DNA from: a virus
Reading direction: 5' to 3' (one strand)
DNA: 60,600 nucleotides
IMG/VR virus record: IMGVR_UViG_3300036791_000464
Coordinates: 1-60,600 of that record
Positions 8,808 to 16,685 of this stretch are shown in pieces; the stretch's first letter is position 1; every line of letters starts with the position of its first letter. The notes beneath the pieces are model-generated. The model was not told the origin of the DNA. It searched no databases and saw nothing but the letters and a program-made list of their open reading frames with translations. Position numbers and translations under genes: made by a program.

Positions 8808-9815
8808 TCAGAACGGCTCTGCTACTTTGTCGTCTTCTCGCAGGGCCGCGACCAGCTTGTCCTTCGTCTTGCGGCCGGTGATCTTGATGTCGGCGTCCTG
8901 CTCGTTGCGAGTGGCGATCTCGTCGGTCAACTCCTCCAACGTCCACTCTTCGTAGTCGTCGCCCTCGCCCTCATCGTCGCCGCTGGTCTCTCCCGCACCA
9001 TCCTGGACGGCTGCGACCGACTCCGCGAGCGAGACGATGGCCTCGATGTACTTGGCCTTGGTCTTGCGGCCGGTGACGTTGCCCGTGATGCCGAGATCCT
9101 CGACATATGATTTGATGTCGTCGTCCGCCCAGTCTGCGTAGAACTTCGCATCTGCGCGGAGATCGGCCACCAGCTCAGGATCGAGGTAGCCCGCGCCGTT
9201 GGACGCGGCTTCGTCTCCCTCGCCTGGCTCATCGGCCATGCCCTGGTCTTCCATGATCGCGGCGATAGCCTTGTCCTTGCTGAAGCGCCCTGACAACTCG
9301 ATCCCGCGATCTTTGATCTCTTCTTTGAGATCGTCGTTCGACCACTCGGCCAGTTCCTCGGCCGTGAACGGCTCATCATCGCCGCCGCCCTCGGGCAGAC
9401 CCTCGCCATCCTCCTCGACCTTGCCAGGAGCATACAGGCTCTTGACCCGACCGCGATACTCACCTTCCAGGTTGGTGTCAGCGACGACCTTGACGTTGAC
9501 GTTCTTACCGACCTGCTTGGCGGTATCGAACTGGCCCTTGGCCGGTAGCTTCAGAGCATCGGTAAGCTCGCGCAGCTTCCAACCGTGAGCGGTCTCGTTG
9601 TAGTTCGGATCGTTCGGCGTCTTGACGTACGTCCAAAGACGCGCGTACTCCGAGCCGACATCGATGATGATCTCCAGATCGCCCACGACTTCGCCGTTTG
9701 CCTTCTTATCGCGCGGCGTGATCGAGGCAATCTTGCCTTGATAGAGGCCAGGCTGCGGTTGTTCCCCGCCGCCGCCTGATTCGACGTTGCTGACGTCGTA
9801 CTTGACTACTGCCAT
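8808..9815 (-). CDS. DNA-binding protein with three SAP/HeH-like repeats
   Basis: A 335-residue acidic protein. The N-terminal 130 residues (GLYQGKIASITPRDKKANGE, LWTYVKTPNDP) resemble the single-strand-binding-like proteins that phages encode next to Sak4 ATPases. Three helix-extended-loop-helix repeats follow, each ending in GR.(S/T)K.K: around ELSGRFSKDKAIAAI, VTGRKTKAKYIEAI and ITGRKTKDKLVAAL. They are separated by acidic low-complexity linkers. Such motifs bind DNA. Its stop lies 11 bp before the primase-MCM start, and its ATG overlaps the stop of the Sak4-like ATPase. It likely coats or organises replication intermediates. Confidence 0.72.
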   Translation of the reverse strand: MAVVKYDVSNVESGGGGEQPQPGLYQGKIASITPRDKKANGEVVGDLEIIIDVGSEYARLWTYVKTPNDPNYNETAHGWKLRELTDALKLPAKGQFDTAKQVGKNVNVKVVADTNLEGEYRGRVKSLYAPGKVEEDGEGLPEGGGDDEPFTAEELAEWSNDDLKEEIKDRGIELSGRFSKDKAIAAIMEDQGMADEPGEGDEAASNGAGYLDPELVADLRADAKFYADWADDDIKSYVEDLGITGNVTGRKTKAKYIEAIVSLAESVAAVQDGAGETSGDDEGEGDDYEEWTLEELTDEIATRNEQDADIKITGRKTKDKLVAALREDDKVAEPF

Positions 9816-10642
9816 TAGTTACGCTCCCTCCTTCTTGTTCTTCTTCTCGTTGTTCGTCCATTTGAAGGCCGACCAGCTTGAATCGCCTCCATCATCTCGG
9901 GAATGCTCGGGTTGATTATGTCGCCCGTCCCGAAGACTGAGCCACCGTCTGGCGTTTTTATTTGGCACTTAGCATACCAACTTTCGTTCGCGTTGGTGTG
10001 TAAGACTCTGACCTGTCGCTTCCGGCCACCGCGACCCTCGCGCTCCTCTATGGATCCATAGGCAACGATGTTCATCATACCCGCGATCTTCGCCGGCATC
10101 ATTTTCCCCTGGATCCAAGGCCACAGACATGACGGAGTTACACCATTATCGTATGGCTCCCACCAAAAAGCGTGAGCGGTGACACCAAGGTTTACAGTTC
10201 CTGCCCCGACGATATGTCGAACGTATTGACCGAGTCGCCAAAAGTTGACGCGGTACTCGCCGCGATCCGGGCCAAACTGTTCTCTGTCCTTCCGCGCGAG
10301 CGATCCTACTGGCCCCTTGCGGTCAAGTACGTTCTCATATACGTCATCAAGACCGATGTCTTGGAGCAGAGAGATGCTGTCAATCCACACCCAGTCCCAT
10401 TCGCCCTCGGGAAGATGTTGAACGTATTCAAGCGTCTCGAAAATCTCCTCCCAGTCTGAGACAATGATTTCCTGACAACCGGAGCCGATGATGGGGTCGA
10501 CATGATCGATGGGCGGTCGAACAATGAGCGTCTTGAACTCCTTGCCACCCGTTCCGATCAGGCTTGTTTTACCCCAGCCTATGTCTGCGTAGATCAGCAT
10601 AGAGAGCTTACTGCTTGCGCCTACGGGCTTGATATTCGGCAT
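9815..10642 (-). CDS. RecA-like ATPase, Sak4-type recombinase
   Basis: A 275-residue P-loop ATPase with Walker A YADIGWGKTSL, Walker B WDWVWIDSISLL and a basic tail (RTTRRRTRRRERN). Length and layout match the Sak4/AAA_24 single-strand annealing proteins of phages. These work with an SSB and a nuclease, both present as immediate neighbours. The ATG at 10642 is chosen because AGGAGA precedes it. The upstream in-frame codons would run into the HNH gene. Confidence 0.82.
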   Translation of the reverse strand: MPNIKPVGASSKLSMLIYADIGWGKTSLIGTGGKEFKTLIVRPPIDHVDPIIGSGCQEIIVSDWEEIFETLEYVQHLPEGEWDWVWIDSISLLQDIGLDDVYENVLDRKGPVGSLARKDREQFGPDRGEYRVNFWRLGQYVRHIVGAGTVNLGVTAHAFWWEPYDNGVTPSCLWPWIQGKMMPAKIAGMMNIVAYGSIEEREGRGGRKRQVRVLHTNANESWYAKCQIKTPDGGSVFGTGDIINPSIPEMMEAIQAGRPSNGRTTRRRTRRRERN

Positions 10643-10649
10643 CACTCTC

Positions 10650-10976
10650 CTATTTATCGTACGCTCTGTGGCATAGTTTACAAAGTTCCATGTAATCATC
10701 CAGGTCTCTACGGTATAGATGATCTACATTTGCCCACTCAGTGTACCCTTCTTGGCCGCAATGTTCACAGATCTCAGTTTTGGTCTTCTCTCTTCTCACC
10801 CAGTTGTGTAATCGCGAGTAAGAAATCTCGTCGCCTTTCCAACGAGGATTGACAGGCCCAGACAACTTCTTATTGCGACTGGCGTTATCATCTCTGATCG
10901 TACCACGCATATTGTGACCATGCTTGAATAATGTCAAAGTCTCTTCACCACAGCCGCATTTACATAGCCAGTTCAT
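10650..10976 (-). CDS. HNH homing endonuclease
   Basis: A 108-residue HNH protein. The N-terminal module LCKCGCGEETLTLFKHGHN is shared with the HNH gene at 58775-59116. The nuclease half contains CEHCGQ, then NVDHLYRRDLDDYMELCKLCH. The start overlaps the stop of the Cas4-like nuclease gene as ATGA, and the gene ends 7 bp before the ATPase start. It therefore sits between two genes that normally form one recombination cassette. Confidence 0.87.
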   Translation of the reverse strand: MNWLCKCGCGEETLTLFKHGHNMRGTIRDDNASRNKKLSGPVNPRWKGDEISYSRLHNWVRREKTKTEICEHCGQEGYTEWANVDHLYRRDLDDYMELCKLCHRAYDK

Positions 10977-12091
10977 TTGGTCTCGCCGGTGTAGATTTCG
11001 TGAGCCTCGTACGGCTGCCATCCCGTACTCCCTAGCTCGCGCATGGTCTGCCACTCCGCACCGATTCCGTGAAGTTCGCACATGTCGAAACACCAACATC
11101 CAGGGCAAGTAAACTGACCATTATTCTTGTAGGCGCTCTCGGGTGGCGCTCCATCCTCCTGTCTTCCCTCGGCGCGAACGCGCTCCATATCCGCGAACTC
11201 GGACAAGACCTGACGACGCGCAGCTTCGCGCTCTGCGAAATCGCGGTAAATCGTGGTGCGGGTGAAGTACGGCGCTGGCTGCTTTTTGGATACCGATCCA
11301 TCCTTGTTGAGCCGGAATCCGCCTTCATCGACCGGCCGCTCGTCCTTGAACGCCTTACGCAGATGGTTGTACAGCATACCGGCGGGGCGCTCGTTCTTCT
11401 TCAGCAATCCCCGTTCGTAGATGAAGTCGAGTCCCCAAGTCCAGTACGCGCTCGCTTGCGAGTCCAAACTAAGGTACATCACCTGGATCGAGGCGGCAGT
11501 TTTGTGGTCTACGATATGGAGCTTCTTAGTGACGCGGTTCCGCCAGATCCCGTCCATGATCCCGGTATACCAGAACCATGGTTCGTTGAATGAGGATCCC
11601 GCCGGGAATCCGGCGCTGGGCTTATAGACGAGTTGCTTGAACGGTACCTCGGTGACGAGCACTTCCCACTCATCGTCTTTACCGTAGTGCTCGATGTAGT
11701 GGTTGAGCATGGCCTCGCCGAGATCGCCCGCCTCTGCCCACTTCTCATCCGCCTCTAGGTCGTCAACCCGGAAGCCGAACTCACCCTGTCGTTTAGCTTC
11801 GGCCTCGTAGTGTTTGGCGAAGCTCTTAGCGGGATGCGGCCCGCGCCGGATCCCCTTGATGTAGTAGTCCGCGAGCGCGAGATGGATCAGTGAGCCGAAC
11901 CGAAGTGGCGGGATATCGGTCTTCGGCTTGAGAGTTTCCTCAAACTCCATCCACCACTTCCATCGACAGCGTTTGAACGTACCTCGCTCCGAAGTACGCA
12001 ACATGGGGAGACCGTCGCGCAGTTGACGGGCAACGACGGTCTCCCGATGATGCGCAAGATTCGCGCGGTGTCTAGTTCGAACGACTGTCAT
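10973..12091 (-). CDS. PD-(D/E)XK nuclease, Cas4/RecB-like
   Basis: A 372-residue exonuclease-type protein. The RecB-family motifs appear in order: RFGSLIHLAL (motif I His), TGIMDGI (Asp), HIVDHKTA (the D...x-HK catalytic core) and QASAY (motif QhxxY). One Cys near the N-terminus (FKRCRWKW) and a C-terminal cluster TCPGCWCFDMC could hold an iron-sulphur cluster as in Cas4/AddB. It probably resects DNA ends for the adjacent Sak4-like ATPase. Several in-frame upstream codons exist; ATG at 12091 overlaps the stop of the preceding gene. Confidence 0.85.
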   Translation of the reverse strand: MTVVRTRHRANLAHHRETVVARQLRDGLPMLRTSERGTFKRCRWKWWMEFEETLKPKTDIPPLRFGSLIHLALADYYIKGIRRGPHPAKSFAKHYEAEAKRQGEFGFRVDDLEADEKWAEAGDLGEAMLNHYIEHYGKDDEWEVLVTEVPFKQLVYKPSAGFPAGSSFNEPWFWYTGIMDGIWRNRVTKKLHIVDHKTAASIQVMYLSLDSQASAYWTWGLDFIYERGLLKKNERPAGMLYNHLRKAFKDERPVDEGGFRLNKDGSVSKKQPAPYFTRTTIYRDFAEREAARRQVLSEFADMERVRAEGRQEDGAPPESAYKNNGQFTCPGCWCFDMCELHGIGAEWQTMRELGSTGWQPYEAHEIYTGETK

Positions 12092-12252
12092 GGTGTCACT
12101 TTGTACCAGAGAACCGTGTTCTCTCCGGCCAGATACTTGCGGTATGTACCCGCTTTTCCTTCAAACTTACTAATCTGACTCGGCTTCAACTTGCCGAAAT
12201 GAACCTTCCCGCTCGCATCACACCAACGATCCTCTCCATCCTTTGAGGACAT
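12088..12252 (-). CDS. Small basic hypothetical protein
   Basis: A 54-residue protein (MSSKDGEDRWCDASGKVHFG at the start) rich in Lys and Gly. The start is fixed by AAGGAGAG seven bases upstream. It is the first gene after the promoter at 12350-12378, and its stop overlaps the nuclease ATG as ATGA, so it leads that operon. Function unknown. Confidence 0.7.
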   Translation of the reverse strand: MSSKDGEDRWCDASGKVHFGKLKPSQISKFEGKAGTYRKYLAGENTVLWYKVTP

Positions 12253-12294
12253 GTACTCTCCTTCCTGTTGGGTTCCGTCTAACCCCCGGCGCTG

Positions 12295-12334
12295 CCGGTG
12301 CCCCATGTTTCGGAAGGAGACGATGGGACACCGG
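12295..12334 (-). other. Leader stem-loop
   Basis: On the minus strand CCGGTG-U-CCCAU pairs with AUGGG-G-CACCGG (12 bp including one U-G) around a 16-base loop. It sits between the 12350 promoter and the first gene, so it would form in the 5' leader. Confidence 0.55.
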
Positions 12335-12349
12335 CGCGCCTCGGAGAGA

Positions 12350-12378
12350 AGCCTACCGGAAACCAAAGCCGCCGTCTA
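12350..12378 (-). promoter_or_regulatory. Candidate promoter (TAGACG-17-TAGGCT)
   Basis: Minus strand -35 TAGACG, 17-base spacer, -10 TAGGCT. The same -35 is used at 16576-16604 and, as TAGACT, at 27515. It lies just downstream of a minus-strand terminator and just upstream of the recombination/replication gene block, where a new start is expected. The -10 is poor. Confidence 0.45.
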
Positions 12379-12383
12379 GGGCG

Positions 12384-12406
12384 AAAAAACCCGGAAATAG
12401 CGGGTT
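12384..12406 (-). terminator. Intrinsic terminator
   Basis: Minus strand AACCCG-CTATTTC-CGGGTT followed by four more T. This is a compact rho-independent terminator ending transcription from the HNH/SNF2 side. The following 200 bases upstream (12407-12607) are GC-rich with GCGCGC runs; I see no gene in them. Confidence 0.7.
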
Positions 12407-12607
12407 GTTTCGCGCATGACTGCGCCTACAGACTGGTTTGAGTTGGAGTTCAAGCCCCTACGCGCGCGAGGTATATTCCCGGCCGCGCGCGTGGTGCCCT
12501 CTTGCGAACCCTCCGGGTACGCGCATGCACGCGCGGACTCGGGCGCGCGAGAGAGGGATGGCAGTCCGGGCGCGAAAGATATCTCGCGCGAGGATTTGAG
12601 CGGGTTT

Positions 12608-12829
12608 TCATACGCAATCACATTCATCTTTACAATCTCTATCATGTGCATAATGACACTGATTACACATTTCGAGATAGTCTTCTATGTTGTGCGTATA
12701 GACATGCATTCGAATGTTTGCCCAGACGGTTTTTCCCTGCTCTCCGCATATTTTACATGTTCCTGTTTTTGGATAGTTATCACGCAGAAACTTATGAATA
12801 GCCTTGACTTTAGGATCAGTGGTTGGCAT
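12608..12829 (-). CDS. Small HNH endonuclease
   Basis: A 73-residue HNH protein with CKICGEQG, then NIRMHVYTHNIEDYLEMCNQ and CH, preceded by a short helical segment. It is shorter than the other HNH genes because it lacks an N-terminal DNA-binding module. The start at 12829 follows GGAGGUUUAU. It is flanked on both sides by non-coding DNA, unlike its paralogues. Whether it is active cannot be told; the canonical first His is replaced in the aligned position (NIRMH rather than xVDH). Confidence 0.75.
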   Translation of the reverse strand: MPTTDPKVKAIHKFLRDNYPKTGTCKICGEQGKTVWANIRMHVYTHNIEDYLEMCNQCHYAHDRDCKDECDCV

Positions 12830-12842
12830 ATAAACCTCCATC

Positions 12843-12874
12843 GAGAGAGAGCGGTTTTCACACCGCTCTCTCTC
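12843..12874 (-). other. Perfect 13-bp stem-loop
   Basis: GAGAGAGAGCGGT pairs perfectly with ACCGCTCTCTCTC around a six-base loop. It lies between the stop of the 12890 gene and the start of the HNH gene. No T-run follows on either strand, so it is not a standard terminator. Confidence 0.7.
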
Positions 12875-12889
12875 ATTAGGTACCCCATT

Positions 12890-13117
12890 TTATTCGTTGA
12901 ACCACGTTCCCATCGCCTTGAGTTCGGCGGAGCTTAGCTCTTCAGGCGCGTCTTCAGATGCGTCAACACGCCTTTTCTTACCCTTGTTCTCCTTCTCTTC
13001 CAGTTTCTCACGTGCTTGTTTCGCGTCTACGACGATCTTGCCGACCGCAGCCATCAGGCCGATTCCGGCTCCGAACATAAACGCGAGCACTCCCATTACT
13101 TGGATCAGAGTGTTCAT
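12890..13117 (-). CDS. Single-pass membrane protein
   Basis: A 75-residue protein with one hydrophobic helix at residues 5-30 (QVMGVLAFMFGAGIGLMAAV) followed by a charged coiled-coil-like tail rich in Lys and Glu. Its ATG overlaps the stop of the SNF2 helicase gene as ATGA. It is probably anchored in the inner membrane with a cytoplasmic tail. No family recognised. Confidence 0.72.
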   Translation of the reverse strand: MNTLIQVMGVLAFMFGAGIGLMAAVGKIVVDAKQAREKLEEKENKGKKRRVDASEDAPEELSSAELKAMGTWFNE

Positions 13118-14934
13118 TTCGCTACTTTCTTGAGGATCTGGCGTCGCAGATCGAGCACGTTCTTGTTGATGTCGATCTTCTCGTCGTTGACGTCCTTGAT
13201 GTACTGTTCTATCGTGCCTTTGCTCCGATAGACGAGGGCCGTCACTTGATGATTTCTCGTCGTATCGACCGCACGATCAGTTACCTGAGTCTGGTCATCG
13301 GGGTTCCAAGTCTCATCGAGTATGTGAACATCAGTCGCTCGATTCAACGTGATCCCGACACCGGCCGCAGCAGTCACCAAGACCGCTACACGAACCTTAC
13401 CGGCCTGGAAATCAGCCATGATTCGGTTGCGATCCTTCATGTGAACTGCACCGGAGATGATCTCGCACGGGATCCCGTAGTTGTTCAGATGCCGGTAGAT
13501 CATCTCTGCGGTCTCGCGGAACTGGCTGGCGATAATCGCTTGCTCATCGCCATCCGGATCCTCCGGATCAATCCCGCGCTCTTCAAGGTTCTCAAGCAAA
13601 TACGGGATCTTGCCAGACTCTTCGGTAGCCTTGACCTTCATCTCGACATGGCCAGTTTCCTCATCTACATTCAGAACCTCGACCGAGCACATGTGGTTCG
13701 CGAACTGCTTGAGCCGTGTGTACTCAGCTAAGATCGAGGTAGCAGAGAGATGGTATTCATCGATGCGAACCTCAGCCGCAGCAGCGAACGTATCATATTG
13801 CTTCCGCTGTTTCGTCGTCATGTCGCACCAGACATCGATCCACTGCGTCTCAGGTAGTTGCGGCAGGACTTCTGAACGAAGCCGCCGAACCGCATGAGGT
13901 GCTAGAGCCTGGTAGAACGCATCTTCGCGACCGGGGATGATATTGCCGATGCTCTTGTACTGTCCCCAGGTGTTCTCGATTACCAGCCACTGATAAGCCC
14001 AACGCCACTTCGACGTGAACTTCTCAGGTTCTAGCCAATTGAGAGCGCCCCAGAGCTTGATCGGCTTACCACCCATCGGTGTACCGCTCAGAGCGTACTT
14101 CCGTTGAGCCTTGATCGAGCGAGCTACCTTTGGAAACTCATTCTTCGGCTCGGGCAATCCCGTCTTGTGGAACTCGTCGATAGTGAAAGAGTTCCACAAC
14201 TTGATCTTCGGGAAGTTGCCCAGTCTGATCATATGCGCAGTAGTGACGAACCAGAACGGCTTGCCATCCTTGAGACAGCGTTCCACGGTACGTTCCGCTT
14301 CTGCTTTCTCACGTTGCGTCAAGTCGCCTGAGAACGTCACTACTGTGTGATCAGTCCATCGCTCGATCTCCATCCGCCAGACGCTGTCAAGCGTAGACTT
14401 CGGCGCGACGACCAGGTGAGGGCCAATCTCCAAGTCAGACTCGTAGAGTGACCCGATCACCTCAGTCGTCTTGCCTAGTCTCGGCTCCAACAGATTCAGA
14501 CAGCTGGTTGTCGCCATGAACTTCACGTCGGCCCGCTGGTAGGGACGGAACCACTTAGCAAGCTTGGGGAGCTTCTTGTAGAGCTTCATCTCCTTCAGTG
14601 GCGAGTCGTCTGCCACCGCCAGAGTCTTCAACTCTGTCTCCTTCTTCACTTGCCTCCGACCCCACGCCTTGATTGCGTCTCCGAGTTGGAGTCCGTCTCC
14701 GAACTCTTCACGAAGTCGCCTCATGACGATGAGGTCGAGTGGTAGCGTCCAGAGCGGCCCGCCGTTCTGTGCATTGACGAACCTGGCTCCGAGAGGCTTT
14801 AGCCTGTTCATCGCCAGTACATGCTCTTCACTGTACCGGAAATGGACTCCGCAGCGCTCACCGTCTTCTGTGAGTTCCACGAATGCATCCATGATGTTAC
14901 CTGCGACGGTTGGTTGATCGCCGGGCGGTCTCAT
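13114..14934 (-). CDS. SNF2-family DNA helicase/translocase
   Basis: A 606-residue superfamily-2 protein. An N-terminal HARP-like or substrate-binding region comes first. The helicase core has a variant P-loop LEPRLGKTTEV, motif Ia VVAPKSTL, a DEAH-type box SFTIDEFHK, motif III LSGTPMGG, and C-terminal motifs VTAAAGVGITLNRA and QVTDRAVDTTRNHQV. It resembles the phage/plasmid Snf2 group that remodels replication or recombination DNA. ATG at 14934 is preferred; upstream in-frame codons overlap the preceding gene further. The overlap with that gene is 38 bp. Confidence 0.9.
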   Translation of the reverse strand: MRPPGDQPTVAGNIMDAFVELTEDGERCGVHFRYSEEHVLAMNRLKPLGARFVNAQNGGPLWTLPLDLIVMRRLREEFGDGLQLGDAIKAWGRRQVKKETELKTLAVADDSPLKEMKLYKKLPKLAKWFRPYQRADVKFMATTSCLNLLEPRLGKTTEVIGSLYESDLEIGPHLVVAPKSTLDSVWRMEIERWTDHTVVTFSGDLTQREKAEAERTVERCLKDGKPFWFVTTAHMIRLGNFPKIKLWNSFTIDEFHKTGLPEPKNEFPKVARSIKAQRKYALSGTPMGGKPIKLWGALNWLEPEKFTSKWRWAYQWLVIENTWGQYKSIGNIIPGREDAFYQALAPHAVRRLRSEVLPQLPETQWIDVWCDMTTKQRKQYDTFAAAAEVRIDEYHLSATSILAEYTRLKQFANHMCSVEVLNVDEETGHVEMKVKATEESGKIPYLLENLEERGIDPEDPDGDEQAIIASQFRETAEMIYRHLNNYGIPCEIISGAVHMKDRNRIMADFQAGKVRVAVLVTAAAGVGITLNRATDVHILDETWNPDDQTQVTDRAVDTTRNHQVTALVYRSKGTIEQYIKDVNDEKIDINKNVLDLRRQILKKVAK

Positions 14935-15214
14935 TACTTTTGCTTCTCTTTCTGCCTCTGTAGATTGCGTAGACCTCACATCCTCGCGAGACGAACTCCC
15001 AGTCATGTTCTGGTTCTGGGATGAGCACCTGGCGACGATGCAAGTTGGACTGGAGCTTATACGCCTGTGCTGGATTCTCACAAGTGTAGATCAGCGCCCA
15101 GTTACCAGGATTGCCAACGAGTGGCATGAGCTGGTTGGCCCATCGCCCCACCAATCCTTGTTTCGGTCTCGGTGGCTCGTTGACGAACTCTACTTTTTGT
15201 TCTGTGTCGTTCAT
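14897..15214 (-). CDS. Hypothetical protein
   Basis: A 105-residue protein with a basic tail (RGRKRSKSNETARRSTNRRR). The middle (NWALIYTCENPAQAYKLQSN, then WEFVSRGCEVYAIYRG) reads like a small alpha/beta fold. The start is set by AAGGAGGGTACTA just upstream. It leads into the SNF2 gene with an overlap, so the two are co-translated. Confidence 0.75.
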   Translation of the reverse strand: MNDTEQKVEFVNEPPRPKQGLVGRWANQLMPLVGNPGNWALIYTCENPAQAYKLQSNLHRRQVLIPEPEHDWEFVSRGCEVYAIYRGRKRSKSNETARRSTNRRR

Positions 15215-15241
15215 TAGTACCCTCCTTATCTTGACGGCCAA

Positions 15242-15281
15242 AAGCACGCTCGGAGTTGAACCGAGAATACCCATCGTGCTT
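15242..15281 (-). other. tRNA-like minihelix in an intergenic leader
   Basis: On the minus strand AAGCACG pairs with CGTGCTT (7 bp). This encloses a 5-bp stem CTCGG/CCGAG with the seven-base loop TTCAACT. That is exactly acceptor-stem and T-arm geometry, including a TTCRA loop. A nine-base ATGGGTATT replaces the D and anticodon arms. It is not a functional tRNA. It occupies the position of the second hairpin in the intergenic elements upstream of other GGTACC-type start sites. Confidence 0.5.
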
Positions 15282-15290
15282 GGAAGATTC

Positions 15291-15329
15291 GGGGGATCCG
15301 GGGAGGGTACCAGTCCACCCGGATCCCCC
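15291..15329 (-). other. Perfect 12-bp stem-loop
   Basis: GGGGGATCCGGG pairs with CCCGGATCCCCC around 15 bases. With the minihelix at 15242-15281 it forms a two-hairpin leader before the gene starting at 15214. The rest of the gap to 15410 holds a further short inverted repeat near 15370-15390 and a TATCGACTAACGG word that recurs at 26620. Confidence 0.7.
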
Positions 15330-15410
15330 ACGCCGGCAGCGCGTTATCGACTAACGGCGCGCGCCAGCGAGCTTTGTAGGAGCTTGCGTAATGGGATGCA
15401 AGCCTCTATC

Positions 15411-15671
15411 CTAGCCGATCTCCTTCCGCGCCGGTACTCGACCAGTGCGGAAGCAATAGGGACAGCTTCGTCCGACAATCACAATCGGTTTGATCTGCTG
15501 CTGCTTTTGAACTCTGAATGGTCTCATCCATTCTCTCTCTGCGACCAAAAACGGACGGTCACCTGTCGTTCCTGGACAGTCTTTGTAGCCGCATCGGACG
15601 ATCAAGAAGCCGGGAAAGTCTTGGCTCCTGGTCGCCTGGTACCGAGGCAGCTTGCTTACGAAGTCGTTCAA
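15411..15671 (-). CDS. Small zinc-binding protein
   Basis: An 86-residue protein with two cysteine pairs, VRCGYKDCPG and CPYC, spaced about 40 residues apart, enough for one zinc site. A TTG start at 15671 is inferred because AAGGAGGGTACC lies directly upstream and no ATG is available. The CxxxCPG pair resembles that of the protein at 52200-52451. Function unknown. Confidence 0.65.
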   Translation of the reverse strand: MNDFVSKLPRYQATRSQDFPGFLIVRCGYKDCPGTTGDRPFLVAEREWMRPFRVQKQQQIKPIVIVGRSCPYCFRTGRVPARKEIG

Positions 15672-15740
15672 GGTACCCTCCTTGGTTTGAAGCCCGGTAT
15701 GGACTCCGACCGCCCAGACGCTACTCTGGACGGCCGCAGT

Positions 15741-15992
15741 TCATCTGCCGGTACGTCTTGGATCGTTCAGACGGATGTCAGCGGCGGCCAACGTTCTGTA
15801 CCCGCCTGGGTCTGTGTACACCTGAACAAGAGACTTCTGACGACGCAGGATGTAACCGTTCTTGTCGAACGTACCTGCGGGTAGAAGTTGCTTGAAGGAG
15901 ACACATATGAATGGCCCGATCACAAATGGTTCGAGACCTTCCATCTTGACGACAACCCAGATCCGGCGACCAGGGCGCAGCATGTCTTCCAC
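15741..15992 (-). CDS. Hypothetical beta-rich protein
   Basis: An 83-residue frame from GTG at 15992 (VEDMLRPGRRIWVVVKMEGL). The frame stays open and protein-like up to a CTG at 16037 that overlaps the upstream TGA as CTGA. A CTG start giving 98 residues is therefore possible. Alternating hydrophobic strands (VIGPFICVSFKQLL) suggest an OB- or SH3-like fold. Unrecognised. Confidence 0.6.
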   Translation of the reverse strand: MEDMLRPGRRIWVVVKMEGLEPFVIGPFICVSFKQLLPAGTFDKNGYILRRQKSLVQVYTDPGGYRTLAAADIRLNDPRRTGR

Positions 15993-16033
15993 TGGCCCAT
16001 GGTCGCCGGTCTTGGCTGCCTCTACGACCGCCG

Positions 16034-16534
16034 TCAGGAAGGGTTGTTGCCCCTACCTGCCTGGCGCTGAGCGCGCGTGCGTGAACGACGGGGCGTGGCC
16101 GCTGCGGTTGCCCGCTTGCCAGTGGTCGTCTTCGATCCTGCCGGACGACCACGACCGCGCCGGGGCGTCTCCTCCTCATCGCCGTTGTCCTTCTTGCTGC
16201 GGACTCCGGAGATGACCGAGTTGGCTGCCGCCTCCTCACCGCCGAAGAGATCCTTGACGGTGGCGACGGACTCGCCAACGCGAGCCGCGATCAGTTCCCA
16301 GCGGTTGCCATCGACGTTGCGGAGCTTCTTCACGCTCGCCGCCGTTGCCGGCTGCTCGCTGTAGATTCCCGCATCGACCTGGGCACGCGCCCAGGGCATC
16401 GCGCCGATGTTGCCGACGGTGACGCCCAACTCGCGCGCCGCCTCGGACTGACCCATCCCAGACTTGGCCAACCTCACGAGCTTCTCGTGGGTGACCGGCT
16501 GGGTGTTCTCGGTGTTACGCCTGTTGCGAGGCAT
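16034..16534 (-). CDS. HTH plus AT-hook DNA-binding protein
   Basis: A 166-residue protein. Residues 15-45 form a helix-turn-helix of the GMGQSEAARELGVTVGNIGA type. A second helical segment (NRWELIAARVGESVATVKDL) could be another. An RGRGRPAGS AT-hook and a long basic tail follow. This architecture fits a nucleoid-type or transcription regulator acting on phage or host DNA. It is the first gene after the best leftward promoter (16576-16604), with AGGAGGGAGC before the ATG, so it may be made early and in quantity. Confidence 0.75.
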   Translation of the reverse strand: MPRNRRNTENTQPVTHEKLVRLAKSGMGQSEAARELGVTVGNIGAMPWARAQVDAGIYSEQPATAASVKKLRNVDGNRWELIAARVGESVATVKDLFGGEEAAANSVISGVRSKKDNGDEEETPRRGRGRPAGSKTTTGKRATAAATPRRSRTRAQRQAGRGNNPS

Positions 16535-16575
16535 AATGCTCCCTCCTATTACGGTTGATGGTACCCAGTACGCCG

Positions 16576-16604
16576 ATTATAGCGCATGGGGTGGTACCCG
16601 TCTA
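16576..16604 (-). promoter_or_regulatory. Sigma70-like promoter (TAGACG-17-TATAAT)
   Basis: Minus strand -35 TAGACG, exactly 17 bases, then a consensus -10 TATAAT. It fires toward the HTH/AT-hook gene 42 bp downstream. It shares the -35 with two other promoters in this genome. Confidence 0.75.
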
Positions 16605-16632
16605 GTCATGATTACCAGGGACTTTTGACGGT

Positions 16633-16676
16633 GGAGTCGTAATGACCTCCGTGCCCCCAGCCTTTTACCGCTGGGG
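16633..16676 (-). other. Two short intergenic hairpins
   Basis: CCCCAGC/GCTGGGG (7 bp, eight-base loop) and GGAGGTC/GACTCC (6 bp with a bulged base) follow the stop of the 16686 gene. They resemble a diverged copy of the two-hairpin elements found farther up this operon. There is no U-run. Confidence 0.45.
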
Positions 16677-16685
16677 ACGCGCGGG

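Noticed and set aside
12323-12379. Eighteen-codon plus-strand frame with a good GGAAGGAG site, antisense to the leader
   Set aside because: It lies inside a hairpin of the leftward leader, with no plus-strand promoter and no conserved context; chance occurrence is likely.
15242-15281. Complete tRNA gene
   Set aside because: Only acceptor- and T-arm-like stems exist; D and anticodon arms are absent.
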